Shown: piece by piece, positions 1 through 10,300 of the stretch
How the letters are laid out: the number at the start of each line of letters is the position of its first letter
How positions within the stretch are numbered: position 1 is the stretch's first letter
Assembly: GCF_018417595.1 (NCBI RefSeq)
Contig: NZ_CP070982.1
Span: 1,947,501-2,011,500, forward strand
Source: Pseudomonas entomophila
GTDB taxonomy: Bacteria > Pseudomonadota > Gammaproteobacteria > Pseudomonadales > Pseudomonadaceae
DNA: 64,000 bases
Reading direction: 5' to 3'
Position numbers and translations under genes: made by a program
Notes under the pieces: model-generated
Seen by the model: only the letters and a program-made list of their open reading frames with translations
What the model was told of the DNA's origin: nothing
Databases searched by the model: none

Positions 1-303
1 TTTCTGCCACTCGTCCACCTGGGTCCAGCCGTTCTCGTAGCCGGGCAGGATGCCTTTCCAGTTGCCCAGGCCCGGGTAGAGGATCAGGTAACCCACCGAG
101 AACACCAGGGTGCCGACGAACAGCCAGAACCACCATTTCGGCAGCGGGTTGTCGTATTCCTCGATGCCATCGAAGCTGTGGCCCATGGTCTGGTCGGTGG
201 TGTCGCTGCTCTGGCCCTTGCGGGTGGCGAGCAGCAGCCAGGTCAGGCCGATCAGGCTGCCGAGGGTCAGTACGCTGATATACGTACTCCAGAAGGTGGT
301 CAT
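1..303 (-). CDS. ccoP: cbb3-type cytochrome c oxidase subunit III (CcoP), N-terminal part
   Basis: Only the first 101 codons are inside the window; the diheme cytochrome part lies beyond position 1. The protein begins [20 protein letters not shown] and shows a first membrane helix, then the CcoP hallmark [16 protein letters not shown] leading into a second helix. CcoP is the diheme c-type subunit that passes electrons from cytochrome c4/c5 to CcoO and CcoN in the inner membrane. The start codon overlaps the stop of ccoQ by four bases (ATGA), so the two are translationally coupled. Last gene of a ccoNOQP operon in the usual order. Confidence 0.93.
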   Translation of the reverse strand, partial: MTTFWSTYISVLTLGSLIGLTWLLLATRKGQSSDTTDQTMGHSFDGIEEYDNPLPKWWFWLFVGTLVFSVGYLILYPGLGNWKGILPGYENGWTQVDEWQK

Positions 304-494
304 TGCCGGGTACTCCTCATGGCAGCAGGTTCCTGCCCGGCAGGGGGCAGGCGGTCGTCGACGAAGGGCAGCAGGCGCGCTTCGGCGAAATCACGGTCGC
401 GGCGACGGTTGAACACCCAGAGCGAGAGGCCGATGAAGGCGATCATCACCACCAGGGTGCCCAGGCCACGGATCATGCCGATGTCGATGTCCAT
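300..494 (-). CDS. ccoQ: cbb3-type cytochrome c oxidase subunit CcoQ (FixQ)
   Basis: A 64-residue single-span membrane protein starting [20 protein letters not shown]. One hydrophobic helix (about residues 8-28) is followed by a basic stretch (NRRRDRDF) and a hydrophilic tail, the normal CcoQ layout. CcoQ stabilises the assembled oxidase. The start was placed at 494 because a longer open frame upstream runs through ccoO. It begins five bases after the ccoO stop and overlaps ccoP by four bases. Confidence 0.9.
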   Translation of the reverse strand: MDIDIGMIRGLGTLVVMIAFIGLSLWVFNRRRDRDFAEARLLPFVDDRLPPAGQEPAAMRSTRQ

Positions 495-499
495 CGCAC

Positions 500-1108
500 T
501 CACCTCTTGTTCTTGATCGCGGTGCCGAGCACCTGCAGGTAGGCGACCAGTGCGTCCATCTCGGTCTTGCCTTTGACAGCATCCTTGGCACCGGCGATGT
601 CGTCGTCGGTGTAGGGCACACCCAAGGTGCGCAGGGCGCGCATCTTGACGTCGGTGTGGCTGTTGTCGACCTGGCTGGCCACCAGCCACGGGTAGGACGG
701 CATCTTCGACTCGGGCACCACGTTGCGCGGGTTGTACAGGTGCGCGCGGTGCCAGTCGTCCGAGTAGCGGCCACCGACACGGGCCAGGTCCGGCCCGGTA
801 CGCTTGGAGCCCCACAGGAACGGGTGGTCCCATACGCTCTCGCCAGCTACCGAGTAGTGGCCGTAGCGTTCTGTTTCGGCGCGGAACGGCCGGACCATCT
901 GCGAGTGGCAGCCCACGCAGCCTTCGCGGATGTAGATGTCGCGGCCTTCGAGTTGCAGGGCGGTGTAGGGCTTCATGCCCTCGACCGGCTTGTTGGTGAC
1001 GTCCTGGAAGAACAGCGGGACGATCTGTGTCAGGCCGCCGATGCTGACGGCGAACACCATCAGCAGGGCCATCAGGCCTATGTTTTTCTCAACGACTTCA
1101 TGGTTCAT
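500..1108 (-). CDS. ccoO: cbb3-type cytochrome c oxidase subunit II (CcoO)
   Basis: 202 residues, full length for CcoO. It carries one N-terminal membrane anchor (residues about 10-32) and a periplasmic monoheme cytochrome c domain. The heme c site is CVGCH at residues 64-68, and a distal Met ligand is likely in SKMPSYPWL. CcoO relays electrons from CcoP to the CcoN active site. It lies 13 bases downstream of ccoN and 5 bases upstream of ccoQ, clearly in one transcript. Confidence 0.95.
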   Translation of the reverse strand: MNHEVVEKNIGLMALLMVFAVSIGGLTQIVPLFFQDVTNKPVEGMKPYTALQLEGRDIYIREGCVGCHSQMVRPFRAETERYGHYSVAGESVWDHPFLWGSKRTGPDLARVGGRYSDDWHRAHLYNPRNVVPESKMPSYPWLVASQVDNSHTDVKMRALRTLGVPYTDDDIAGAKDAVKGKTEMDALVAYLQVLGTAIKNKR

Positions 1109-1121
1109 CAGGCTCTACTCC

Positions 1122-2546
<1,425 letters not shown>

Positions 2547-2595
2547 GTATGGGTTCCCATCCACGGTTATAGGCAGGCTAGACAGCGAGGCAAGC

Positions 2596-3285
2596 ATGAG
2601 TAATGGGCAAAGTGCCGGTATTGACGGGGATCAATGGGCGAAGATCGGAAATGTCCCAGGCTTGCGCTGCGATCCTCCACGAATCTCGGCCGATCGCGGT
2701 TATCGCGGTTGCCTGATCCTGGCCCATGGCGCGGGTGCGCCGATGGACAGCGGGTTCATGGAGGACATGGCGCAAAGGCTGGCGGGGCAAGGGGTAGGGG
2801 TGGTGCGCTTCGAGTTTCCGTACATGGCCCAGCGCCGTGTCGACGGCGGCAGGCGGCCGCCCAATCCGCAGAAGGTGTTGCTGGAATGCTGGCGTAATGT
2901 ATACGACCAGGTGCGACCATTGGCCGCAGGCCCTGTGGCCATTGGCGGCAAGTCCATGGGCGGGCGCATGGCCAGCCTGTTGGCCGATGAGCTGGGGGCC
3001 GATGCGTTGGTGTGCCTGGGGTATCCGTTCTATGCGGTGGGCAAGCCGGAGAAGCCGCGCGTCGAGCACCTGGCGGGGTTGCGCACGCGCACGCTGATCG
3101 TCCAGGGCGAGCGCGATGCCCTGGGCAACCGTGAGGCGGTGGAGGGGTATGTGCTATCGCCGGCGATCGAAGTGGACTGGCTGGCGGCGGCGGATCATGA
3201 CCTGAAGCCGCTGAAGGTTTCCGGGTTCAGCCATGAGCAGCATCTGCAGACGGCGGCTGAGCGGGTGGCGGGATTTCTCTCATGA
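2596..3285 (+). CDS. alpha/beta hydrolase of the KANL3/TEX30 type
   Basis: 229 residues starting [19 protein letters not shown], with GAGG seven bases upstream of the ATG. The frame is open further upstream, but those codons overlap ccoN. Motifs include [16 protein letters not shown] after the first strand, the nucleophile elbow GGKSMGGR (Ser near residue 123) and a C-terminal GFSHEQH histidine, a complete Ser-His hydrolase core. The substrate is unknown. It is divergent from ccoN, and its first codons contain the Anr box of that operon, so either the true start is further downstream or the regulator site doubles as coding sequence. Confidence 0.8.
   Translation: MSNGQSAGIDGDQWAKIGNVPGLRCDPPRISADRGYRGCLILAHGAGAPMDSGFMEDMAQRLAGQGVGVVRFEFPYMAQRRVDGGRRPPNPQKVLLECWRNVYDQVRPLAAGPVAIGGKSMGGRMASLLADELGADALVCLGYPFYAVGKPEKPRVEHLAGLRTRTLIVQGERDALGNREAVEGYVLSPAIEVDWLAAADHDLKPLKVSGFSHEQHLQTAAERVAGFLS
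2621..2634 (-). promoter_or_regulatory. Anr/FNR box for ccoNOQP
   Basis: On the ccoN strand the site reads TTGATCCCCGTCAA, nine of ten defined bases of the FNR/Anr consensus TTGAT-N4-ATCAA. It ends 75 bp before the ccoN start, a distance that suits a class II activator site centred near -41.5. The assignment rests on consensus match and on known Anr control of cbb3 oxidases in Pseudomonas. Confidence 0.75.
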
Positions 3286-3300
3286 AGACAACCAACCCTG

Positions 3301-3380
3301 TAGGAGCGGCTTCAGCCGCGATCACCCGCGAAGCGGGTGCCAGGCATCGTGTCGCCTGCATCACGGCTAAAGCCGCTCCT
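3301..3380. repeat. REP pair (P. putida type)
   Basis: Two facing REP halves, TAGGAGCGGCTTCAGCCGCG and its near reverse complement ending AGCCGCTCCT, enclose a small hairpin CACCCGC-GAA-GCGGGTG. It lies between the convergent hydrolase and ppnP genes and could act as a terminator or mRNA 3' end stabiliser. Confidence 0.85.
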
Positions 3381-3409
3381 GCCCGGAAATGGCGTAGGAG
3401 CCGGACTGC

Positions 3410-3694
3410 TTAGTCGCGGTACTCGCACAGGTAGGCGGTGTCTACAGCCACCTTCAGCTGGAACTTGCTGTCGGCCGGCACGTTGAACTGGCTGCCTGCC
3501 GCGAACTTCTCCCAGTTGTCGCTGCCCGGCAGCTTGACGGTCAGGGCGCCGCAGACCACGTGCATGATCTCGCGCTTGGCGGTGCCGAACTCGTATTCGC
3601 CCGGGGCCATCACGCCCACGGTGGCCGGACCTTCCTGGCCTTCGAAGGCGATCGACTTGACGGTGCCATCGAAGTATTCATTGACCTTGAACAT
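3410..3694 (-). CDS. ppnP: pyrimidine/purine nucleoside phosphorylase PpnP
   Basis: 94 residues, one small cupin domain; the normal length for the YaiE/PpnP family. It contains [20 protein letters not shown] and the conserved C-terminal LCEYRD. PpnP splits nucleosides with phosphate into a base and ribose-1-phosphate. The gene stands alone, convergent with the hydrolase and downstream of the exonuclease gene on the same strand. Confidence 0.9.
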   Translation of the reverse strand: MFKVNEYFDGTVKSIAFEGQEGPATVGVMAPGEYEFGTAKREIMHVVCGALTVKLPGSDNWEKFAAGSQFNVPADSKFQLKVAVDTAYLCEYRD

Positions 3695-3766
3695 GGGCGA
3701 CTCCTGGAAAAGGGCTGAAAAAAGGGCTGGCCAGTATGCCCAAGGCCTGCCCTTGCGTCATCTGTT

Positions 3767-4318
3767 TCAGGCGCCGCCAACCGGCAGGCTCAGGGGTAGC
3801 AGGCGTGCCGTGTTGCGGGCATCCTCCAGGGCCCGATGCTGCTGCCCGGAGAACTGCAGCCCGGCCAGTTGCAGGGCGCTGTTCAGCCCCGCTGGCCGTT
3901 GCAGGTGGCGGGCCTTGGCGAAGCGCTGCTTGAGGTTGATGTGTGGCAGTTGCAGCAACAGGCTGTCGACATGATGCAACTGCCACTCCTGCAGCAGCTG
4001 CTTGCGATCGTAGTCGCCCCAGCTCACCCAGGCCTGCAGTTGCGCCTGGTGGTTCACCAGCCAACGCTCGAACTGCCCCCAGACCTCGCTGAACGGCGCG
4101 GCGTTGTCGACGTCGGCCTGGCTGATATGGGTCAGCTCGCGGCAGAACGGCGTCAGCTGCGGCCGCCGCCGGGGCCGCACGAAGCGCTGGAAGTGGTCGA
4201 CCTCGCGGCCTTCGCGGGTGACCAGGCTTGCGCCGATTTCTATGATTTCCATCTCCGTGACCGGCCAGCCGCCGTCATCGGTGGTAGCTTCCAGGTCGAT
4301 CACCAACCAGTGGCCCAT
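3767..4318 (-). CDS. DEDDh-type 3'-5' exonuclease (ERI-1/KapD-like)
   Basis: 183 residues, one RNase T-type exonuclease fold. Exo I is D8-L-E10 in LVIDLEAT, Exo II is around WGDYDRKQL, and Exo III is HRALEDARN with catalytic H161 and D166, so the acidic set and the histidine are complete. The family acts on single-stranded RNA or DNA ends; the cellular substrate here is unknown. The ATG lies at the very start of the conserved domain. Confidence 0.85.
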   Translation of the reverse strand: MGHWLVIDLEATTDDGGWPVTEMEIIEIGASLVTREGREVDHFQRFVRPRRRPQLTPFCRELTHISQADVDNAAPFSEVWGQFERWLVNHQAQLQAWVSWGDYDRKQLLQEWQLHHVDSLLLQLPHINLKQRFAKARHLQRPAGLNSALQLAGLQFSGQQHRALEDARNTARLLPLSLPVGGA

Positions 4319-4509
4319 GCCAGGCTCCCTATCAATGCACAGTAGCCTGCGGCGTCTCGCAAGGACCCTTCACGCAGGCCCGTAGAGCGTAGCCAAAGTC
4401 GCGGCGAACGGCATCCCCTGGCACTTTGGCATATCCGGCGGTTGTGCCCGCCCGGGAAAACGCCTAGCTTAGGTGGATTAAGGCCTTAACCCGTGATGAG
4501 TGTCTCGAC

Positions 4510-5310
4510 TTGATCCCACTGCCCCGCCTCAAGGTGTCGTCCTCCCTGCTGCTGTTCGCCGCGTTGTTGCTCAGTGCCGTGGCCCGGGCCGACGAGGCGG
4601 TCGAGGTGAAGATCGGCGCGGCGCATTTCCCGCCCTACACCGTACGCCCGGAGCAGGGTGCCGACACGGGCCTGCTGCCGCAACTGGTCGAGGCACTGAA
4701 CAAGCTGCAACCCGGGTACCGCTTCGTGCTGGTGCCCACTTCGATTCCGCGGCGCTTCGGTGACTTCCAGCAGGGGCGCACCGACATGGCGATCTTCGAG
4801 AACCCGCAATGGGGGTGGCAGGGGATCGCGCACAAGGCGGTGGACATGGGGCTCGAGGATGCCGAGATCTTCGTGGCCCGGCCGCAACCCGGGCGCGACC
4901 AGCATTATTTTGACGACCTGGAAGGCAAGCACCTGGCGCTGTTCAACGGCTACCATTACGCTTTTGCCCATTTCAACGCTGACCCAGCGTATCTGAAGGA
5001 GCACTACCGCGCGGCACTGACCTATTCCCACGACAGCAACCTGTCCATGGTCGAGCGTGGGCGTGCCGACATCGCCCTGGTCACCCGCTCGTATCTGAGC
5101 GACTTCCTCAAGCGCAATCCGCAGAGCGAGGGCCAGTTGATGGCCTCGAAGCGGGTCGACCAGGTCTACCATCACTACGCCTTGCTGCGCCCCGACGCGC
5201 CGATCAGCCCTGAAGCATTTGCCGCGCTGATGCGTCGTCTGCGCGAGAACGGTGAATTGCTGCGCATCTTCCAGCCTTACCAGATCACCGTGGAAAAACC
5301 CCACGACTAA
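4510..5310 (+). CDS. periplasmic solute-binding protein, ABC family 3-like
   Basis: 266 residues when started at the TTG at 4510; a GTG eight codons later is an alternative, and no in-frame ATG lies at the right place. A signal peptide (SSLLLFAALLLSAVARA, cleavage before DEAVEV) precedes a type 2 periplasmic binding fold with FPPYTVRPEQG near the N-terminus and the family hallmark DMAIFENPQWG. No permease or ATPase gene is adjacent, so it may serve a distant transporter or a sensing role. The corresponding gene in P. putida sits in the same place beside the siderophore gene (from memory). Confidence 0.75.
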   Translation: MIPLPRLKVSSSLLLFAALLLSAVARADEAVEVKIGAAHFPPYTVRPEQGADTGLLPQLVEALNKLQPGYRFVLVPTSIPRRFGDFQQGRTDMAIFENPQWGWQGIAHKAVDMGLEDAEIFVARPQPGRDQHYFDDLEGKHLALFNGYHYAFAHFNADPAYLKEHYRAALTYSHDSNLSMVERGRADIALVTRSYLSDFLKRNPQSEGQLMASKRVDQVYHHYALLRPDAPISPEAFAALMRRLRENGELLRIFQPYQITVEKPHD

Positions 5311-5367
5311 ATTCCACGGGTGTGGCCACGTATTCAGGGGTGAGCCTTTATTTCATTCCCGTGAGCC

Positions 5368-6387
5368 ATGATCATGCCGTTCGATGCCGCTTCGCAGCCT
5401 TCTTGCGCCCCCCGCTGGCACAGCCTGCAGGCCGACGAGGGCGATTGCCGCCTGAGCCTGACCCTTGAAGGCCGCCCGTTGATCCAGGTGCGTCTGGTGG
5501 CGGCAGCCCGACTTGAAGTCCACCTCGAGCAGCTCTGCCCGCAGCGCCCGGAGCAGGCGTTGTGGGCGGCCTGCTACTGGTTGCTGTGCCGTGACCCGGC
5601 CTGCCAGCGACTGGCCTGGCAACTGCCGCAACCGATACCGCAGGCGCTGGCTAGCGGGTTGTTGGTGGCCGGTGAGCGGCCGGGCGAATATTTCTGCGAG
5701 CGCACCCTGTTCTGGCAGTTGCCCCAGCCTTGGCTGGGCAAGTCCGCTGCCGGGGCCTACCCCCAGCAGATGCAGATCAGCAACGGCAAGCGCCACCCCC
5801 GGCGCGGGCCCAAGCCTCGGGGTGAGGTATACCGGCGTTTCGATGCGCGCCTTGGGGCCTGGGTGTCACTGCGCACCCTGGAAATCGACCACGACCTCGA
5901 GCGATTCAACCGCTGGCAGAACAATCCACGGGTCGTGCACTTCTGGCAGGAAGGTGGCTCGCTCGCCCAGCATCGCGAGTACCTGGCCAAGCTGGAAGCC
6001 GATCCGCATACCCTGACCCTGATCGGTTGTTTCGATGACGAGCCCTTTGCCTACTTCGAGGCCTACTGGGCCAAGGAGGACCGCATCGCACCGTTCTATC
6101 CGGCCGACGACTACGATCGTGGCATCCACATGCTGGTGGGGGAGGAGGCGCACCGCGGCCCGCACAAGGTGGCCAGCTGGTTGTCGGCGCTGGTTCACTA
6201 CCTGTTCCTCGACGATCCGCGTACCCAGCGCGTGGTGGCCGAGCCGCGGGCCGACAATGGCAAGATGATCGGCTATATGCACGACCAGTGCTTCCACTGC
6301 GAGAAGGAGTTCGATTTCCCGCACAAGCGGGCGGCGCTGATGATTCTGGGGCGGGAGCGCTTCTTCGAACGTTGCAAGTTGGTGTGA
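5368..6387 (+). CDS. siderophore hydroxyornithine N-acyltransferase, GNAT fold (IucB/PvdYII-like)
   Basis: 339 residues. The C-terminal half (about 150-339) is the GNAT domain of siderophore acyltransferases: RRFDARLGAWVSLRTLEI, NNPRVVHFWQEGG, FDDEPFAYFEAYWAKEDR, GIHMLVGEEAHRGP and VAEPRADNGKMI. The N-terminal part is the extra domain common in the IucB/RhbD group. These enzymes acylate N-hydroxylated ornithine or lysine for hydroxamate siderophores. Its place next to the pyoverdine sigma factor and pvdL supports a role in pyoverdine assembly. ATG at 5374 is an alternative start; neither start has a strong ribosome site. Confidence 0.8.
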   Translation: MIMPFDAASQPSCAPRWHSLQADEGDCRLSLTLEGRPLIQVRLVAAARLEVHLEQLCPQRPEQALWAACYWLLCRDPACQRLAWQLPQPIPQALASGLLVAGERPGEYFCERTLFWQLPQPWLGKSAAGAYPQQMQISNGKRHPRRGPKPRGEVYRRFDARLGAWVSLRTLEIDHDLERFNRWQNNPRVVHFWQEGGSLAQHREYLAKLEADPHTLTLIGCFDDEPFAYFEAYWAKEDRIAPFYPADDYDRGIHMLVGEEAHRGPHKVASWLSALVHYLFLDDPRTQRVVAEPRADNGKMIGYMHDQCFHCEKEFDFPHKRAALMILGRERFFERCKLV

Positions 6388-6393
6388 TGCAGC

Positions 6394-6495
6394 AGGGGCC
6401 GCTTCGCGCCCCATCGCGGCTCAACGCCGCTCCTGCAGAACAACGCGATCCCTGTAGGAGCGGCCTTGAGCCGCGATGGGCCGCGAAGCGGCCCC
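6394..6495. repeat. inverted REP pair between convergent genes
   Basis: Left arm GGGGCCGCTTCGCGCCCC followed by ATCGCGGC..., right arm ending GCGAAGCGGCCCC; the arms are inverted copies of about 44 bp with a 14-bp gap. It lies exactly between the 3' ends of the acyltransferase and sigma factor genes, so it likely folds in both transcripts as a bidirectional 3' end. Confidence 0.85.
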
Positions 6496-6503
6496 TTGGG
6501 GCT

Positions 6504-7031
6504 TCAGCCCAGGCGACTGCTCTTGCGGCAATGGATCAGTGCATCACGGATCATGAAGTTGACCAGCGTCGGCGACACCCCCAGCTCCTTGGCGATATCC
6601 TTCTGCGGTACCCCGTGCAGGCGGTACATCTCGAAGGCGTAGCGGGTGCGCTGGGGCAGTTCGTTGAGGGCGTCGGCGATGTGCTCGAGGGTGGCGAGGT
6701 TGATATGGGTGGCTTCGGGCGAGGCGTTCTGGATGACCACGTTAAGCCCTTCCTCTTCGCTGCCCGAGTATTTCAGCTCCATGGCCTGCTTGCGGTAGTG
6801 GTCGATGGCCAGGTTGCGCACGATCTGGAACAGGTAGCTGAGCTGGGCCTTGAACGACGAGGTGATCTGCGGGGCGGCGCTGAGCCGGAAGAAGGCGTCC
6901 TGCACCACATCCTCGGCGCGGGACCGGCAACCGGTGATGCGCGCGGCGATCTTGACCAGGATGCCGCGGTTGTCGACGAACGCCTGGAGCAGTGGTGAAT
7001 CGCACTTACTTGTGGATAGTTGTTCCGCCAT
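6504..7031 (-). CDS. pfrI: iron-starvation ECF sigma factor (PfrI/PvdS)
   Basis: 175 residues starting MAEQLSTSKCDSPLLQAFVD, preceded by AAGGTG. Sigma region 2 (SRAEDVVQDAFFRL and YLFQIVRNLAIDHYRKQ) and region 4 (LPQRTRYAFEMYRLHGVPQKD then a helix-turn-helix) are complete. In P. putida this factor (PfrI, equivalent to PvdS of P. aeruginosa) directs pyoverdine gene transcription. It is divergent from pvdL and has a Fur box just upstream. The frame can be read from a TTG at 7127, but that codon falls inside the Fur box and lengthens the protein beyond the family. Confidence 0.93.
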   Translation of the reverse strand: MAEQLSTSKCDSPLLQAFVDNRGILVKIAARITGCRSRAEDVVQDAFFRLSAAPQITSSFKAQLSYLFQIVRNLAIDHYRKQAMELKYSGSEEEGLNVVIQNASPEATHINLATLEHIADALNELPQRTRYAFEMYRLHGVPQKDIAKELGVSPTLVNFMIRDALIHCRKSSRLG

Positions 7032-7107
7032 GGAAATCACCTTGTCTCTGTGGAAAAAGGGAGCACACCAAGCTAGGAGGCTTCCTACGACGTGCGACAA
7101 GCTATTC

Positions 7108-7128
7108 AGAATGATAATGATTGTCAAA
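7108..7128 (-). promoter_or_regulatory. Fur box upstream of pfrI
   Basis: TGATAATGATTGTCA in this stretch differs by one base from TGATAATGATTATCA, the core of the Fur consensus. It lies about 80 bp before the sigma factor start. This fits direct Fur-iron repression of pfrI, the known top of the pyoverdine cascade. Confidence 0.8.
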
Positions 7129-7231
7129 TACGAAAGTTAATGATTTTGCATTGCATTTGGTTCTAAGCCGCGGGCTGTGACGGCCTTCAACTTTTCCCGT
7201 CGGTCGCGTCCCGCCCTTCGGGCCGGCCACG

Positions 7232-7256
7232 CTAATTTCTTTCCCGCTCCATCCGT
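7232..7256 (+). promoter_or_regulatory. iron-starvation sigma (PvdS/PfrI) promoter for pvdL
   Basis: CTAATT followed by exactly 16 bases and then CGT (TAATT at 7233-7237, CGT at 7254-7256). The PvdS-type promoter is TAAAT-N16-CGT, so there is one mismatch and the correct spacing. It ends 94 bp before the pvdL start. Confidence 0.7.
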
Positions 7257-7350
7257 TCCCCTGTGTACATCCGGCTGCCGAGCGCCGCCTGCCCTGATGG
7301 GCGGGGCGCCGCTCTGGCACGACTTACCCAGACACTGGCAGGAACATTCC

Positions 7351-10300
7351 ATGACGGACGCCTTCGAACTCCCGCACTCGCTGGTCCAGGCCCTGGCGCA
7401 ACGCGCCGCCCGGACCCCGGACCGGATCGCCTTGCGCTTCCTGGCCGACGCGCCCGGCGAGCAGGCCGTGCTCAGCTACCGGGACCTCGACCAGCGCGCA
7501 CGTACCATCGCGGCCGCGTTGCAGGCCAGGGCAGGTTTCGGCGACCGTGCGGTGCTGCTGTTCCCCAGTGGGCCGGACTATGTCGCGGCGTTCTTCGGCT
7601 GCCTCTACGCCGGGGTCATCGCCGTGCCGGCCTATCCGCCGGAGTCCGCGCGCCAGCACCATCAGCAGCGGCTGCTGTCGATCATCGCCGACGCCGAGCC
7701 GCGCCTGCTGCTGACGGTAGAAGCGCTGCGCGACAGTTTGCAGGGCCTGGAAGCGCTCACCGGCAGCCAAGCCCCTGGCTTGCTGGCAGTGGATCGGCTG
7801 GACCCGATGCTCGCGGAGCAGTGGCGCGAACCGGTGCTGGGGGGGGATGACATCGCCTTCCTGCAGTACACCTCCGGCTCCACTGCATTGCCCAAGGGCG
7901 TGCAGGTCAGCCACGGCAACCTGGTGGCCAACGAACAACTGATCCGTCACGGTTTCGGCATCGATGTGAACCCTGACGATGTGATCGTCAGCTGGCTCCC
8001 CCTGTACCACGACATGGGCCTGATCGGCGGCCTGCTGCAGCCGATCTTCAGCGGCGTGCCGTGCGTATTGATGTCGCCGGGCTACTTCCTCGCCCGGCCG
8101 CTGCGCTGGCTGCAGGCAATCAGCGAGTACGGCGGTACCATCAGCGGCGGCCCGGACTTCGCCTACCGCCTGTGCAGCGAACGGGTCAGCGAGGCGGCGT
8201 TGGCCGGGCTCGACCTGAGCCGCTGGCGCGTGGCCTATTCCGGCTCCGAGCCGATCCGCCAGGACAGCCTCGATAGCTTCACCGAGAAATTCGCCGCCTG
8301 TGGCTTCGCCGCCAGCAGTTTCTTCGCCAGCTACGGTCTGGCCGAGGCGACGCTGTTCGTCAGTGGCAGCCGCCGTGGTCAGGGCATCGGTGCCCTGGAA
8401 CTGGATGCCGAGGCGTTTGCCGTCAATCGTGCCGAGCCGGGCCAGGGCAGTGTGCTGATGAGTTGCGGCTACCCGCAGCCGGGCCACGCGGTGCGTGTCG
8501 TCGAGCCCCAGCGCCTGGAGGTGTTGGGCGACAATCGTGTCGGCGAGATCTGGGCCGCTGGCCCGAGCATCGCCCTTGGCTACTGGCGCAACCCCGAAGC
8601 CAGTGCCCGTACCTTCGTCGAGATGGACGGCCAGACCTGGCTGCGCACCGGCGACCTGGGCTTCATGCGCGATGGCGAGGTGTTCGTCACCGGGCGCCTG
8701 AAGGACATGCTCATCGTCCGTGGTCAGAACCTCTACCCGCAGGACCTGGAAAAGACCCTGGAACGTGAGGTCGAGGTGCTGCGCAAGGGCCGTGTCGCGG
8801 TGTTCGCCGTCGACGACCAGGGCGAGGAGGGCATTGGCGTGGCGGTGGAGATCAGCCGCAACGTGCAGAAGTCGACACCGCCCGACACACTGATCAACAC
8901 CCTGCGCCGGGTCATCGCCGATGCCTGTCGCCAGGCGCCGGCAGTGGTGCTGCTGCTCAACCCGGGCGCGTTGCCCAAGACCTCCAGCGGCAAGCTGCAG
9001 CGTTCGGCTTGCCGGCTGCGCATGAACGACGGCAGCCTGGATTGCTACGCGCGCTTCCCGGCGCAGGCCCAGGCATCGATCGGTGAAGCCGGTGGTGACG
9101 ATCTGCAGGCGCGCATCGCCGCGGTGTGGCGCGATCTGCTCAAGGTCGAAGCCGTGGCGGCGGACGATCACTTCCTGCTGCTGGGCGGCAATTCCATCGC
9201 CGCGACCCAGGTAACCGCGCGCCTGGCCGACGAGCTGGGCGTGGCATTGAGCCTGCGCACGCTGTTCGAGGCACCGACCCTGGCCGAGTACTCGGCTGCG
9301 GTGGCGGCCATCCTCGCCGAAGGCGGCGAGGGTGTCGGGCGCATCGTCCTGCAAGGCCGCGATCGGGCCCTGCCGCAATCCCTGGCGCAAAACCGTCTGT
9401 GGCTGATGTGGCAACTGGAGCCGCAATCGGTCGCCTACAACATTCCAGCCGGCCTGCACCTGCGTGGCGAACTGGACGAAGCCGCGCTGGAAGCAAGCTT
9501 CCAGGCCCTGGTTGTGCGCCACGAGTCCCTGCGCACCGTGTTCGACGAGGTCGATGGCCAGGCGCTGCAGCGCATCCTGCCGAGCCTGCCGCTCACCGTG
9601 CAGCGTCTCGACCTGGAAGGGCTGGAGGCCGATGAGGTGGCCGCGCGCCGCGAGCGCGAAGCGCGGCAGCCGTTCGACCTGCGTGTCGGCCCGCTGCTGC
9701 GGGTCACCCTGGCGCGCCTGGACGACGAAACCCATCAACTGTGGGTGACCCTGCACCACATCATTGCCGATGGCTGGTCGCTGAACATCCTGCTCGACGA
9801 GTTCGCCCGCCTGTATGCCGCGCAAGGCCAGGCCACGAACCTGGCCGAGCTGCCCCTGGGCTACGCCGATTACGGCAACTGGCAGCGCCAGTGGTTGGCC
9901 GAGGGCGAGGCCGCGCGGCAACTGGCGTACTGGAGCGACACGCTGGGCGACGAACTGCCGGTGCTCGACCTGAGCACCGACCATCCACGCGGCAACCAAC
10001 GCAAGCACAGCGCGGCGCGCCTGAGCCTGAAGGTACCGGCCAAGCTCGGCGGCGCCCTGAAAGCCCTGGCCCGCGACCAGCAGGCCAGCCTGTTCATGGT
10101 CCTGCTGGCCGGCTGGCAGGCGCTGCTGCACCGCTACACCGGCCAGGGTGATATCCGCGTCGGTGTGCCCAACGCCAACCGCCCGCGCCTGGAAACCCAG
10201 GGCATGGTCGGCTTCTTCATCAACACCCAGGTGCTGCGCGCCGAGCTTGAGGGTCGCCTGCCGTTCGAGCAACTACTGGCCCAAGTGCGCCGAGCCACCC

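Noticed and set aside
3301..3380. Regular spacing of REP halves as a CRISPR-like array
   Set aside because: Only paired, inverted units occur; there are no direct repeats with unique spacers and no cas genes.
4431..4445. Possible sigma-54 promoter TGGCACTTTGGCA before the solute-binding protein
   Set aside because: The GG to GC distance is too short for the -24/-12 pattern.
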